Assembly: GCA_034439975.1 (NCBI GenBank)
Contig: JAWXBK010000108.1
Location: 1-64,000 of the forward strand
Direction: 5' to 3'
DNA length: 64,000 nucleotides
Source of the DNA: JAWXBK01 sp034439975
GTDB taxonomy: Bacteria > Pseudomonadota > Alphaproteobacteria > Dongiales > Dongiaceae
The position numbers were made by a program, and so were the translations under genes. This document shows positions 50,947-60,096 of the stretch, piece by piece (the stretch's first letter is position 1; the number at the start of each line of letters is the position of its first letter). Under the pieces are notes generated by a model. That model was not told the origin of the DNA, did not search any database, and saw nothing but the letters and a program-made list of their open reading frames with translations.

Positions 50947-52611
50947 TCAGGCGAACAGCCCGTGCAGCAGCCAGCGCGCCTCGCCGCCCTGCTCGCGGCA
51001 GAGCCAGAACCGCCCGCCATCCTCGTCCTCGATGCGCCAGTAATCGCGCGGCGGACGATCGCCTTCTACCGCCGGGCGCCACCATTCGGGGGCGATGCGC
51101 TCAGGCCCTTCCACGGCGGCGATGGGCTGCGCGCCTTCGCCCCGATGCAGTGCGACCGGTTCGCCTTCATGATCGACGCTGACCGAAACCGGCATCGGCT
51201 GGCCGAGCAACCGCAGCGGCCGCGGGCGGTCGCGCCACCAGCCCGGCATCGCCGCGGGCGCATTCGCGGCGACCCGCTGTTGCGCCCGTTCGGCGCTGTA
51301 GCTCTCGCGCGGCGCCAGCCGGCGCAACTGCTCGAACCCAAGCCGATTTCCAAGCCTGTCCAGCAGGTTGGAAAGATCTCCTGAATCAGAAGATGAAGCG
51401 ATTTGAGGGAGCGGCAGGGCGGCTCCCTCCGCGATGACGGGGTTTGGCGGCCGGTCCAATTGAGGGTCCGGCTGCAGCGCCGGCTGCGTGTGGCCGATCA
51501 CCATCTGCAGCGCGCTCAGCGGCTCGGCGATACTGGCCGCCAGCGTCACCGTCTCGATCCCGAAGCCGGAATCGATCTGCTCGATCTGGGGTACGAACAG
51601 ACGCAGCAGCGCATCGGGATCTCGGTTCGGTCGTGCCGTGCCGATGGACAATTCGCGCATCGTGCCGTCGACCCGATAGAAGGCGAGGACGAGCCGCCTC
51701 GCGCCCAGCCCCTCGGCTTCGAGGCCGCGGCAGAGTGGCGGCAGCAGGCGCGCGAGCGCCGCCGCGATCGCCGGCTGGTCGATGACCGGTTCGGGGAAAG
51801 CGAGCCGCACCAGATGGCGCGGCACCGGCCGGCGCGGGCTCAGCGGTTCGTCGCAACGGCCGAGTGCCTGATCGAGCCGTCGCCCCACGCTTTCGCCGAA
51901 GCGGCGGGCAAGTGCGGCGCGCGGCAGGGGATAAAGATCGTCGATGCGACGCAAGCCGAGCCGGTCGAGCTCTGCCGCATCGGCGGCGCCGATCCGCAAT
52001 GCGACGACCGGCAGCGGTGCCAGTGCCACGCGCTGGCCACCGGGCGGCAGGATGGCGATACCGCCACTCGCCGGACGTTGCACCGCCGCAAGAAAGCGCG
52101 CCGCCGCCCAGGCCGCACCCGGCGTGTCGGCGCAACCCGCCTGGGTCGCAAAACCGAATTTCTCGAGATGAAAGACGAGATCGGCGAGCAACGCCGCTTC
52201 GCCGCCGGCGAGATGCGCGCAGCCGGTGATGTCGAGCCAGATACCCCCCTCGCCTTCGCTCGCGGTCCAGGGCGTGTAACGCCCGCACCAGTCGGCGAGC
52301 TTCGCCAGCATGGCGGCATCGCCCGCGGGGTCGGCGGGTCGCACGACGATATCGGGCAACAGCGCGCGCGCATCGGCGAGCGTCATGCCGGGCAGGATGC
52401 CGGCGCTACCGGCGCGCGCATCGGCCATCGCGACCAGCGCACGGCCGGCTTCCACCCGCGCGGTGACCAGCGGCGGTTGCCGATAATCCGAGTGACGTCC
52501 CGTCGTCCGCGCGCTGACCGAAGCTGGCTCGTTGTTAACCGGCCATGACCGGAGCAGGCGCGCGGTCGCGAAACGCGGCAGCCAGAGCGATACGATCCGT
52601 CGCTGCGTCAT
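50947..52611 (-). CDS. imuB: ImuB, inactive Y-family polymerase of the mutasome
   Basis: The 554-residue protein has the Y-family start RRIVSLWLPRFATARLLRSW and ARAGSAGILPGMTLADARAL, but the catalytic acidic residues are not conserved, as known for ImuB. The C-terminus ends RWLLHGLFA. ImuB bridges DnaE2 and the beta clamp. A short candidate clamp motif may lie in the Leu/Pro-rich region near residue 400, but I cannot define it. It overlaps imuA by 77 bases and dnaE2 follows at once, so the three are one operon. Confidence 0.95.
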   Translation of the reverse strand: MTQRRIVSLWLPRFATARLLRSWPVNNEPASVSARTTGRHSDYRQPPLVTARVEAGRALVAMADARAGSAGILPGMTLADARALLPDIVVRPADPAGDAAMLAKLADWCGRYTPWTASEGEGGIWLDITGCAHLAGGEAALLADLVFHLEKFGFATQAGCADTPGAAWAAARFLAAVQRPASGGIAILPPGGQRVALAPLPVVALRIGAADAAELDRLGLRRIDDLYPLPRAALARRFGESVGRRLDQALGRCDEPLSPRRPVPRHLVRLAFPEPVIDQPAIAAALARLLPPLCRGLEAEGLGARRLVLAFYRVDGTMRELSIGTARPNRDPDALLRLFVPQIEQIDSGFGIETVTLAASIAEPLSALQMVIGHTQPALQPDPQLDRPPNPVIAEGAALPLPQIASSSDSGDLSNLLDRLGNRLGFEQLRRLAPRESYSAERAQQRVAANAPAAMPGWWRDRPRPLRLLGQPMPVSVSVDHEGEPVALHRGEGAQPIAAVEGPERIAPEWWRPAVEGDRPPRDYWRIEDEDGGRFWLCREQGGEARWLLHGLFA

Positions 52612-53389
52612 GTCTCGCCTCCACGTCCCATTGTCCGTTCTGCCCGATGCGGCTGCGCTGCAGCGCGAGCCGCCAGCGCGGCGTCGCAAAGCCGTCGGGA
52701 AATCCGTTGCGATCGCGCGCGCCCGGCAAGGCGGCGACCGACCAGCCGGTCATCGCGCCGGGAATGGCGCTGCGATTGCCGGTCTGCAGAACGATGCCGG
52801 TCGTGCCGCCGGCCTCGGCCGCGAGCTGCAGCCGGCGTGCCGATTTGGGATCGATGCGATCGAGCTCGACCACGGCACCGGCAAGACCGGCTGTGCGGAG
52901 CGCCTCTTCGAAAGCCCAGAGCCGGTCGGCCGGCCGCGTTGCCTCGACCAGGATCAGCCGGCCGGTATCGAGCCCGAGCCGGGCGAGGCCGGGGCCATAA
53001 AGATCCGCTCTTGCGGGCAGCCAGAAGGCCGGCCCGTCGCTGCCGCGCTGCAGGTGGGCAAGCAGGAAGGTCGCAAAGCCGGTCGCGGCCGCACTGCCAT
53101 CGCCCGGCGCCACGACATGCAGGGCGGCATGCGGCAAACCGCCGCCAAGTGCGCGGTCGAGGGCTTCGAGCCCGAGGGGGATCCGGCTGCCGGCCCCGAC
53201 CGCGCCTGGCGCGAGCCGTCCGACGAGCACCCGAAGCGAAGCAATGCGCTCGTCAGACCGGCCCGGATGGCCGGCGTCATGGCCGAGGCGATCCAATCTC
53301 GCGGCGGGAGGTTGATCCGTGCCGGGGGTATCGGCAGCGGACACCGCGAGGTCTGAATCTTCAGGGAAATCACTCCCCTGCCCGTCCAT
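52535..53389 (-). CDS. imuA: ImuA, RecA-like SOS mutagenesis protein
   Basis: The 284-residue protein has a RecA/SulA-like core. ASLRVLVGRLAPGAVGAGSR IPLGLEALDRALGGGLPHAA is the ImuA N-terminal block, followed by HVVAPGDGSAAATGFATFLL in the Walker-A position, where the usual GKT is degenerate. GTTGIVLQTGNRSAIPGAMT GW is also typical. The first 30 residues (MDGQGSDFPEDSDLAVSAAD) are acidic and poorly conserved, so a later start is possible. A LexA box is 36 bases ahead of ATG 53389, and imuB and dnaE2 follow. Confidence 0.92.
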   Translation of the reverse strand: MDGQGSDFPEDSDLAVSAADTPGTDQPPAARLDRLGHDAGHPGRSDERIASLRVLVGRLAPGAVGAGSRIPLGLEALDRALGGGLPHAALHVVAPGDGSAAATGFATFLLAHLQRGSDGPAFWLPARADLYGPGLARLGLDTGRLILVEATRPADRLWAFEEALRTAGLAGAVVELDRIDPKSARRLQLAAEAGGTTGIVLQTGNRSAIPGAMTGWSVAALPGARDRNGFPDGFATPRWRLALQRSRIGQNGQWDVEARHDAATDRIALAAAFRDRAPAPVMAG

Positions 53390-53424
53390 GATGCCGGCTC
53401 CGTCTTGCTGGTTTATGAATGTTT

Positions 53425-53439
53425 GTTCCTGAAATGTTC
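53425..53439 (-). promoter_or_regulatory. LexA (SOS) box of the imuA-imuB-dnaE2 operon
   Basis: The sequence GAACATTTCAGGAAC (minus strand; GTTC-N7-GTTC on plus) is the alphaproteobacterial LexA direct-repeat consensus. It sits 36-50 bases upstream of the imuA ATG. Confidence 0.92.
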
Positions 53440-53588
53440 TAGTCGGCAGCCGGCCGGACTGTCAAGCGGGTTGGAATGGCTGGCCTGCGGCTGGCGCCGC
53501 TGCGATGCCTGACCCGCCCCGGTCTCAGTCCTGACCGTCTTTTCCGGCGAGACCTGCCGGAGCCGGAGCGCGCCATTTTCGTATTACG

Positions 53589-55415
53589 ATGCCGGCAGCG
53601 AATCGCCGACCAGGGGAAAAGGCGCTGCGACTGAAATCCATCACAGGATCGCTGGCGATCACCGTGCTGCTGTTGCTCGGTGTCGGCGACAGCGATCTCG
53701 TCTCGCCCGCGCGCGCGCAACAGACGAGCGGCGAAGCCGCCGAGCCTGCGCCCGGCCCCGCCGCGACGATCCGCGTCAAATTGATGTGGTACAACCAGGC
53801 ACAATTCGCCGGGCTCTATGTCGCCGACGCCAAAGGCTTCTACGAACGCGAAGGGCTCAATGTCGAACTGCTCGAGGGCGGCAGCGGTATCCAGCCGCTG
53901 ACCGCGCTTGAAACCGGCGAAGCGGATGTCGCGCTCAACTGGCTGCCCGCCGTCATCGAAGCGCGTAAACGCGGCGTCGATCTGGTCAATATCGGTCAGA
54001 TCTTTCAGAAATCGGGCACAATGATCGTCTGCCGGCACGATGCCGGCGTGCGTTACTCCGGCGATGTCGCGGGCAAGCGCATCGGCGTGTGGAATGTCGG
54101 CGATGAACTCAATCTGCGCTTCTGGCTCGCGCAGGTCGGAATCGATCCGCACCAGGTCGAGATCGTGCAGCAACGTCCGAACGGTGCCGATTTGATCGAA
54201 GGCAAAGCCGCCTGCGTCACCGCGATGACCTACAACGAATACTGGACGATCATCGATTCCGGCCTGACGCCAGCCAATCTGATGGCCGAACGGCTGGGCG
54301 ACGAGAAACTCGGTTTCCTCGAAGACGGATTCTACGTGCTGCGATCAAGCCTCGAGGATCCGGCGAAGCGCGATGCGCTGGTGCGTTTCCTCCGCGCCAG
54401 CATCAAGGGCTGGACGGACGCCCTGAAGAATCCCGACGAGGCCCTCGCGATCGCGATGGCGATCACGCCGCAGCTCGCGTTCGATCATCAACAACGCATG
54501 CTGGAATCGGTGCTCGCCTTGATCGATACGGACGGGCGCGTCGGCCATCTCGATCTTGCCGGGTTCGACCAGTCGATTGCCGTGATCGCCGCGCGCGAAG
54601 GCGATCGCGCGGCCGTGCAGGAAGCCGCGACGGCGTCATGGACGCATGCGCTGTGGTACGAGGCAGGTTTTGCCGATGACACGCTACTGACGCTGTCCGA
54701 AGCCACGCGATACCGGCTGATCGAGGCGGTCGATACGCGCTGGTTCCTGATGCTGGAGCTGATGGGCACTGCCGCCTTCGGATTGGCCGGATTTATGCGC
54801 GCCCAGCAACGCCGCTACGATCTGTGGGGCGCATTCATCCTCACTTTGTTGCCTGCCGCCGGCGGCGGCACGTTGCGCGATCTGCTGATCGGACGCACGC
54901 CGTTCATCTTTCAGGATCCCATCTACATCCATGTCATTCTGGCGGTGCTGATCGCGGGCACGATCGTCTCGCGCTTCACCAGCGGACATGCGGCGGCCTC
55001 CAAGGAATTCGACAAGGTGCGCGTCTTGTTCGACGCGATCGGCATGGCCGCCTACGCGATGGTCGGGGCTGCGGTCGCGATCATCGCCGATCTCCACTGG
55101 ATCTGGGTACCGTTCTGCGCGGCGCTGAGCTGCGCCGGCGGCGGCATGCTGCTCGACGTGGTGACCGGCCGCGAGCCGCGCACGTTCCAGGGCGAACCCT
55201 ATGAAGAGATCGCGGTCGCCGGCGGCCTGCTGCTGCTGTTCGGATTGCAGATTGCCGATGCGAACGAACACCGGCCATGGATCGTCGCGGCCGCGATCCT
55301 TGCCACGCTCATGTTCGTCATCGTCGTGCGGTTGGTCGTGGTGCGATACGGGCTACGTTCGTTCCGCCTCGGCGGGACCGCGGCCCCCGCCGACGCGGCG
55401 AAGACCGAGCCTTAA
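53589..55415 (+). CDS. Fusion of NMT1/THI5-like periplasmic binding domain with a TRIC-type cation channel domain
   Basis: The 608-residue protein opens with a signal or anchor (SITGSLAITVLLLLGVG). Residues about 60-380 form an NMT1/THI5-like binding domain: IRVKLMWYNQAQFAGLYVAD AKGFYEREGLNVELLEGG and GEADVALNWLPAVIEA. Residues about 395-600 are a TRIC/UPF0126 channel with two repeats: LMLELMGTAAFGLAGFMRA then LLPAAGGGTLRDLLIGRTPF, and VLFDAIGMAAYAMVGAA then LSCAGGGMLLDVVTGREP. Each repeat keeps the Gly-rich kink. The joint is continuous with no stop or frameshift, so this is one protein. A ligand-sensing or ligand-delivery domain on the periplasmic face of a channel is inferred. The stop overlaps the convergent carbonic-anhydrase-like gene by 4 bases. 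Confidence 0.88.
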   Translation: MPAANRRPGEKALRLKSITGSLAITVLLLLGVGDSDLVSPARAQQTSGEAAEPAPGPAATIRVKLMWYNQAQFAGLYVADAKGFYEREGLNVELLEGGSGIQPLTALETGEADVALNWLPAVIEARKRGVDLVNIGQIFQKSGTMIVCRHDAGVRYSGDVAGKRIGVWNVGDELNLRFWLAQVGIDPHQVEIVQQRPNGADLIEGKAACVTAMTYNEYWTIIDSGLTPANLMAERLGDEKLGFLEDGFYVLRSSLEDPAKRDALVRFLRASIKGWTDALKNPDEALAIAMAITPQLAFDHQQRMLESVLALIDTDGRVGHLDLAGFDQSIAVIAAREGDRAAVQEAATASWTHALWYEAGFADDTLLTLSEATRYRLIEAVDTRWFLMLELMGTAAFGLAGFMRAQQRRYDLWGAFILTLLPAAGGGTLRDLLIGRTPFIFQDPIYIHVILAVLIAGTIVSRFTSGHAAASKEFDKVRVLFDAIGMAAYAMVGAAVAIIADLHWIWVPFCAALSCAGGGMLLDVVTGREPRTFQGEPYEEIAVAGGLLLLFGLQIADANEHRPWIVAAAILATLMFVIVVRLVVVRYGLRSFRLGGTAAPADAAKTEP

Positions 55416-55975
55416 CCCAGTTCGACCGGTTCGACGCTGCCGTCGAGCGCCATCAAATAGGTTTCGAGGCCGAGCGTGGGATGGCGCTCTTCGAGTTGGT
55501 TCGCGAACTCGACCATCGTGGCGCGATGCTGATCGAATTCGACGGCCGGTTCGCCGGCTGTATCCACATCCTGCGCGATGCGATAGGCGCCGCAGTCGCG
55601 ATGATCGACGACGATGACCGTCTCGATGTGATGCAGGTCGATCGCCACGTCGAGATGCTGCCAGAAGGTCTCGTGCCAGTCGGTAAAGGCATTGCTGACA
55701 ACGCCGAGCGAGGCGCCGGCCAGGATGACATGATCGTACTGATCCTGCAGCCCCTGCTTGTCCATGAAACGCACCAGATCGTCGATCAGGCGATAATCCA
55801 TGCAGCTCAGCAGAAGCGCCTTGGCCTTTCCGGCAGCGACGGCCGGTTGCGGCATGCTGGCAAGCGTAAACCCGCCCGCTGCCGCAACGGCGGTAAGGCT
55901 CATGAAACGACGACGATCCATCGGACCGCTCGCCGCCGAGCAACAAGCATGCGCGCCGGATTGATGATGTGTCAT
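55412..55975 (-). CDS. Tat-exported beta-carbonic-anhydrase-like protein
   Basis: The 187-residue protein has a twin-arginine signal (MDRRRFMSLTAVAAAGGFTL then ASMPQPAVA) after an 18-residue His/Cys-containing lead; ATG 55921 (Met19) is an alternative start. The mature domain contains the beta-class zinc site: Cys and the Asp/Arg pair in LLLSCMDYRLID, and His and Cys in VVDHRDCGAYR. The mature part is short (about 140 residues) for a full beta-carbonic anhydrase. Export beyond the inner membrane is unusual for this class. It may be active on periplasmic CO2 or serve another zinc role. It converges on the binding-domain/TRIC fusion gene. Confidence 0.82.
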   Translation of the reverse strand: MTHHQSGAHACCSAASGPMDRRRFMSLTAVAAAGGFTLASMPQPAVAAGKAKALLLSCMDYRLIDDLVRFMDKQGLQDQYDHVILAGASLGVVSNAFTDWHETFWQHLDVAIDLHHIETVIVVDHRDCGAYRIAQDVDTAGEPAVEFDQHRATMVEFANQLEERHPTLGLETYLMALDGSVEPVELG

Positions 55976-55993
55976 GCATCCCCCTGTTGGTGT

Positions 55994-57868
55994 CTAACGA
56001 GCCGCAGACGCGTCGCCGACCTGTTCCCCATTTGCGGTGACCAACGTTGCAGCGGACGGCCCGAATTTGAGCAGCGCATTGGCAAGCGCCGTCTGGCGCG
56101 TGTCGTCCTGCTTCAGCTTTGCGTAAATGCTGTCGGGCTGGTTTTCCGACAATGCTTCGACCCAATAGCGCCGGCGCGTCGCCAATAGACGCCGCAGCCC
56201 CCGCTTCGCGCATTCGATCGCGAAATTCAGGTCGACCATGTTGACGCTTTCCCAGTGGCGCACATCGAAATTCAGAACCCGGGTATCGAAGGCCGCGCTG
56301 TCGGTACCGATGACGTCGACCGGCTCGTGCTGCGAACGGAGCATCGCCCGATGCAGCGATTCACGATCGTCGCGATAGGACCGAACCGGCGGACGCAACC
56401 GGCTACCATGAACGCCGAGCACCGTCTCGCGCGGCAGAGCATCGAGCTGCGCATTCATCCGTGCGACATAGTCCGGCGGGTAACGGATATCGTCGTCCAC
56501 CGTGAAATAGCGCGTGGGGCCGCTGCACATCGTGAGACCCAGCAGCTTGCCGTTGGCGCGCAGGTCGCCGAACTCCTGCGAGCGCAGCACCACAATCTTC
56601 GGATGGCGGATGTCGATCTCGGTTTCGAACCGGTCGAGAAACAGGAACAGCCGGTCGACCTGCGAGAGAATAGAGCCGATGGCGGCGCGTATCGTGGGCT
56701 GGCGGCTGGGCATCGTCGCCATTCCCGCGACCAGCATCGGGCGCTCGCGCCACTCGGGACCAGGCAGGATGCGGAGCGGATCGCCCGGTTTCGGCACGCG
56801 CGCGGTGTTAGCCGCTGCCGGCGCGGCGCCCGCTGTAGCCAGCGCCTGCCGCTTGGTCGCGAGATACGCCGCGACTGCGGCAGGATCGGGCGGCGGCGGC
56901 ACGCGCAGCTTGCGCGCCTTATCGCGCGTCGCGAACGCCTTGTCGGTCAACTCGTGTTCGATGACCGGCGCGAAGCTTGCCTCGAATTCATCCTTGCCGA
57001 GTTTCTTCACCTCGGCCGGATAGGCGCTCATGATCGCGCGCAGCCGATGCCGTTCGATCCACAGGCGCAGGATATTATGCTCGTCGAGCTCGACGCCCCA
57101 GACCTGCTGGAAGGTGCGGACCGACTGCGCCGCGAGCCGGTGCGACCATCGAAACAGATAGTAAGACAGATCCTCGAGCTCGACCGCGGTCTTCGCCGCA
57201 TAGGTGACGATCGCATGCCGCTCGAACGTGATCCGGCCGCCGGCAAGCGCGGTGCGCAGCGCGAAGTCCATCTGCTCGCGCGTGATCAGCCGTTCGTCGA
57301 GCGCCCCGAGCTTGCGCACGAAATCGGTGCGCGCAAGGAAACAATGAAACTCGGTGACCTCATTCGTTTCGGGCGCCGTCTCGGCCGTCACCCGTTCGAC
57401 CGGATCGTTCATGTGCCGGTGTTTTTCTGTGATCTGCGGCCGCTTCTTGCCATCCTCGACGATCAGCGTGCCGCCGGCATGGTGCGCCTTGGTCGCCATC
57501 GGCGGGCCGATGCAGATCAGCGGCGCCACCGCATCCGCCTGGTTGCGATCGGCATTGGATTCGAGATGATCGAGCCAGTTCGGCTCATAGATCATGTCGT
57601 TGTCGGCGAAGATCACGAACTCGGTTTCGACACGCTCGAAGGCGATGTTGCGCGCCTCATGCGGCGTCACATACCAGTCGAGCGACACGAGATCGAACGG
57701 GCGTCGCGCCTGCAGTTTTGCAAGGGCCGCCCGCACGGAGGCCGGCGAACAGCCCTCGACGACGACGACCGGCACGGTCGCCGGGACCGTCGCGAATAGC
57801 GATTCCAGCGATTCCACGACCGAGGAGAACCGCTCCCGCGGGGCCACGATCACCGTGCTTCGCGCCAT
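55994..57868 (-). CDS. Two-domain GT-A glycosyltransferase (family 2-like)
   Basis: The 624-residue protein has two nucleotide-sugar domains. The first (residues about 1-240) has PVVVVEGCSPASVRAAL, EARNIAFERVETEFVIFADN-DM (DxD-like ADND), and FHCFLARTDFVRKLGALDER. The second (about 370-600) has MVAGMATMPSRQPTIRAAIG SILSQVDRLFLFL, YFTVDDDIRYPPDY (VDDD) and a C-terminal NMVDLNFAIECAKRGLRRLL. The hinge is Ala/Pro-rich with PPPPDPAAVAAYL. No membrane segment is obvious, so it is probably cytoplasmic and adds sugars to a surface or lipid glycan. No polysaccharide cluster adjoins it; the carbonic-anhydrase-like gene is just downstream. Confidence 0.84.
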   Translation of the reverse strand: MARSTVIVAPRERFSSVVESLESLFATVPATVPVVVVEGCSPASVRAALAKLQARRPFDLVSLDWYVTPHEARNIAFERVETEFVIFADNDMIYEPNWLDHLESNADRNQADAVAPLICIGPPMATKAHHAGGTLIVEDGKKRPQITEKHRHMNDPVERVTAETAPETNEVTEFHCFLARTDFVRKLGALDERLITREQMDFALRTALAGGRITFERHAIVTYAAKTAVELEDLSYYLFRWSHRLAAQSVRTFQQVWGVELDEHNILRLWIERHRLRAIMSAYPAEVKKLGKDEFEASFAPVIEHELTDKAFATRDKARKLRVPPPPDPAAVAAYLATKRQALATAGAAPAAANTARVPKPGDPLRILPGPEWRERPMLVAGMATMPSRQPTIRAAIGSILSQVDRLFLFLDRFETEIDIRHPKIVVLRSQEFGDLRANGKLLGLTMCSGPTRYFTVDDDIRYPPDYVARMNAQLDALPRETVLGVHGSRLRPPVRSYRDDRESLHRAMLRSQHEPVDVIGTDSAAFDTRVLNFDVRHWESVNMVDLNFAIECAKRGLRRLLATRRRYWVEALSENQPDSIYAKLKQDDTRQTALANALLKFGPSAATLVTANGEQVGDASAAR

Positions 57869-58010
57869 CAGTAAACCCTCAATACCTAATGCCTTATATC
57901 ACGGACTCGGCCGATTGCGGAGCGCGGCCGTCGGCGATCCTCGCCCGGCTTTCGCCGCCGCCCTGTTTCGGGCAAGAATTGACGTCAACCCCCGATCAGG
58001 AGATCCATCC

Positions 58011-58412
58011 ATGATGAAACAGATTATGTTCGTCGCGGCGATGTTGCTGTCCGTGACCGCTGTCGGCCCGCCCGCCCTCGCCGACGGCGAGAAAGAGCTG
58101 GGACCCGACGCCGTCCTGCTAACCGACGACGACCTCGCCGCGGCGTTGACTGATGTGAAAGCCGAAGGCCGGGCGTTCGACGGCAGCGACTGGCTCTATT
58201 TTACGGAGCATTACATGCCAGACGGCAGCATCGTCGGGGTCGGCGGACCGGCCGAAGGCAGCAGCAAATGGCAATGGTCCGGCAACTGGCGCACCGAGGC
58301 GGAACAGGCCTGCTTCGATTACCCTGACCTCGGCAGCGGCGCCTGCCGTGCGATCTATCTTGAGAACGGCGCCTACAAGAATGTCGACGGCGGCGACGTC
58401 CGCGCGCATTAG
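58011..58412 (+). CDS. Small secreted protein of unknown function
   Basis: The 133-residue product starts at ATG 58011, 6 bases after AGGAGA, with an export signal (KQIMFVAAMLLSVTAVGPPA then LADGEKE). The mature region has two cysteines (EQACFDYPDLGSGACRAIYL) likely forming a disulfide, a Trp-rich segment (SSKWQWSGNWRTEAEQACFD), and repeated acidic residues. I do not recognise a family. The frame is open far upstream, antisense to the glycosyltransferase gene, without protein character. A second in-frame Met at residue 2 is possible. Confidence 0.68.
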   Translation: MMKQIMFVAAMLLSVTAVGPPALADGEKELGPDAVLLTDDDLAAALTDVKAEGRAFDGSDWLYFTEHYMPDGSIVGVGGPAEGSSKWQWSGNWRTEAEQACFDYPDLGSGACRAIYLENGAYKNVDGGDVRAH

Positions 58413-58460
58413 CAGCCGATGCAATAGCGCCCCGATCTGACGCTGCTGAAATTAAACGCG

Positions 58461-60071
58461 CTATAAGCGCAGCGCCATTCCGCCGCCATAGGCAGGATCC
58501 GCTGCGCCGGAGAGCACACCGTCAGGACCGATGCGGATCGCATGCACGCCGGCGATGTCGTAGCTCATCGGGCTGCGCCAGACGGGATAACCGGCTTCGA
58601 CCAGCTTGTCGGACACATAGGTCGGGATTCGCGCGGTGACATCGATCGTATCGCTGGTCGCGCAGAAGCGCGGCGCGATCACCGCATCGAGCACCGGCAT
58701 GTCGAAATCGAGCACGTTCAGCATCACCTGCAGCACGCCCATTGCAATATGCGTGCCGCCCGGAGCACCGAGGATCAATACCGGTTTGCCGTCGCGGAAC
58801 ACGATCGTCGGGCAGATCGAGCTGAAACGGGCCTTGCCCGGGGCGATCGAGCCGGGCCGGCCCGGGCGCGGATCGAACACGCCCATGCAGCCGTTATACA
58901 TGAACCCGAGCCCTTCAGTGACGACGCCGGACATCATACCGAGCGAATGCGTCATAGAGACGATGTTGCCGTCGCGATCGATCACCGAGATATGCGTGGT
59001 GCCGGGGCTTTCGCTCTGGCCGAGCCGCGTCACGCTCGCCTTGCGGCCGGCGCGGATCTCCTCGGCCTGGTCGGCCGCGTAAGCCTTGTCGGTCAGGCGT
59101 TCGACCGGCACATCGATGAACAAAGGGTCGCCAACATACGCATCCTTGTCGGCGGTCGCGCGCTTCATCGCTTCCGCGACGATACGGATGTAGTTCGGCG
59201 AATTGTGACCAAGCGACGCGAGATCGAAACCCTCCAGCATGTTGAGCATCTCGATCAGCATGATGCCGCCACCGGGCGGCCGGTTGGTGAAGATGTCGAA
59301 GCCGCGATAGGTACCGTGCAGGGGTGCTGCCGGCATGTTACGATAATTGCGCAGGTCCTCGAGCGAGAGCAGACCGCCATTCACCTGCATGTCGGCTGCG
59401 ATTGCCTCGGCGATGGCGCCCTTATAAAAAACATCGGCGCCCTCTTCCGCAATGTGGCTCAAGGTGCGTGCCATATCGGGATTTTTTACCAGCGTACCGA
59501 TCGGCTTTGGCGTTCCGTCAGGCAGGGTGTAGAGCCGCCGCGATGGCGCGGTGAAGCACAGCCGGTCGAGCACCGAAACGCGGCCGGGCTCGTCGATCGA
59601 AGTCCAATAGTGACTCACGTCGGGCGAGACATTGAAGCCGTTCGACGCTTGCGCAACCGCGGGTGCTACGACATCGGCCCAGGGCAACCGTCCGAACCGC
59701 GTATGCGCCTCGCTGTAGCCGGCAAGACTGCCCGGCGTCGTGATCGATTGATAGCCGACATCGTTCACGGCACCCTTCACGACGAAACCGAATCCGTCGC
59801 GCGTCTCGCCCTCGACCAGATGCGCCCACATATCCGGCGCCGCCGCCGCCGGCACGCGGCCGTGGAAATCGACGAACGCGTGAACTTTCTCGGCCGGCAT
59901 GTAGATCTGTGCACTGCCGAACCCCGCGATGCCACACATCAGCGGATCGACCACACCCTGCACGAAGGCACAGGCAATTGCGGCATCGATCGCATTGCCG
60001 CCCGCCATCAGCGCCCGGGCGCCGGCTTCGACCGCTTCGGGCTGCGGCGCGCAGATCATCGCTCCGTTCAT
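58461..60071 (-). CDS. Gamma-glutamyltransferase family protein (cytoplasmic form)
   Basis: The 536-residue protein is a gamma-glutamyltranspeptidase-like Ntn hydrolase. The autoprocessing nucleophile is Thr358 in SPGTTHISVIDRDGNIVSMT. MCGIAGFGSAQIYMPAEKVH, PGSLAGYSEAHTRFGRLPWA and RPGSIAPGKARFSSICPTIV are family blocks. Unlike the secreted enzyme of E. coli it has no signal peptide (start MNGAMICAPQPEAVEAGARA, ATG 60071), which points to a cytoplasmic acylase-like member. AGGAGATGGT precedes the start. It lies 25 bases after the enoyl-CoA hydratase gene on the same strand. Confidence 0.93.
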   Translation of the reverse strand: MNGAMICAPQPEAVEAGARALMAGGNAIDAAIACAFVQGVVDPLMCGIAGFGSAQIYMPAEKVHAFVDFHGRVPAAAAPDMWAHLVEGETRDGFGFVVKGAVNDVGYQSITTPGSLAGYSEAHTRFGRLPWADVVAPAVAQASNGFNVSPDVSHYWTSIDEPGRVSVLDRLCFTAPSRRLYTLPDGTPKPIGTLVKNPDMARTLSHIAEEGADVFYKGAIAEAIAADMQVNGGLLSLEDLRNYRNMPAAPLHGTYRGFDIFTNRPPGGGIMLIEMLNMLEGFDLASLGHNSPNYIRIVAEAMKRATADKDAYVGDPLFIDVPVERLTDKAYAADQAEEIRAGRKASVTRLGQSESPGTTHISVIDRDGNIVSMTHSLGMMSGVVTEGLGFMYNGCMGVFDPRPGRPGSIAPGKARFSSICPTIVFRDGKPVLILGAPGGTHIAMGVLQVMLNVLDFDMPVLDAVIAPRFCATSDTIDVTARIPTYVSDKLVEAGYPVWRSPMSYDIAGVHAIRIGPDGVLSGAADPAYGGGMALRL

Positions 60072-60096
60072 ACCATCTCCTGTTGCAACGACCGGA

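Noticed and set aside
48608..51043. An 811-codon open frame opposite dnaE2
   Set aside because: Antisense shadow of dnaE2 with no family features.
53439..54173. A 244-codon frame opposite the binding-domain/channel fusion
   Set aside because: Antisense to well-supported coding sequence and without domain features.
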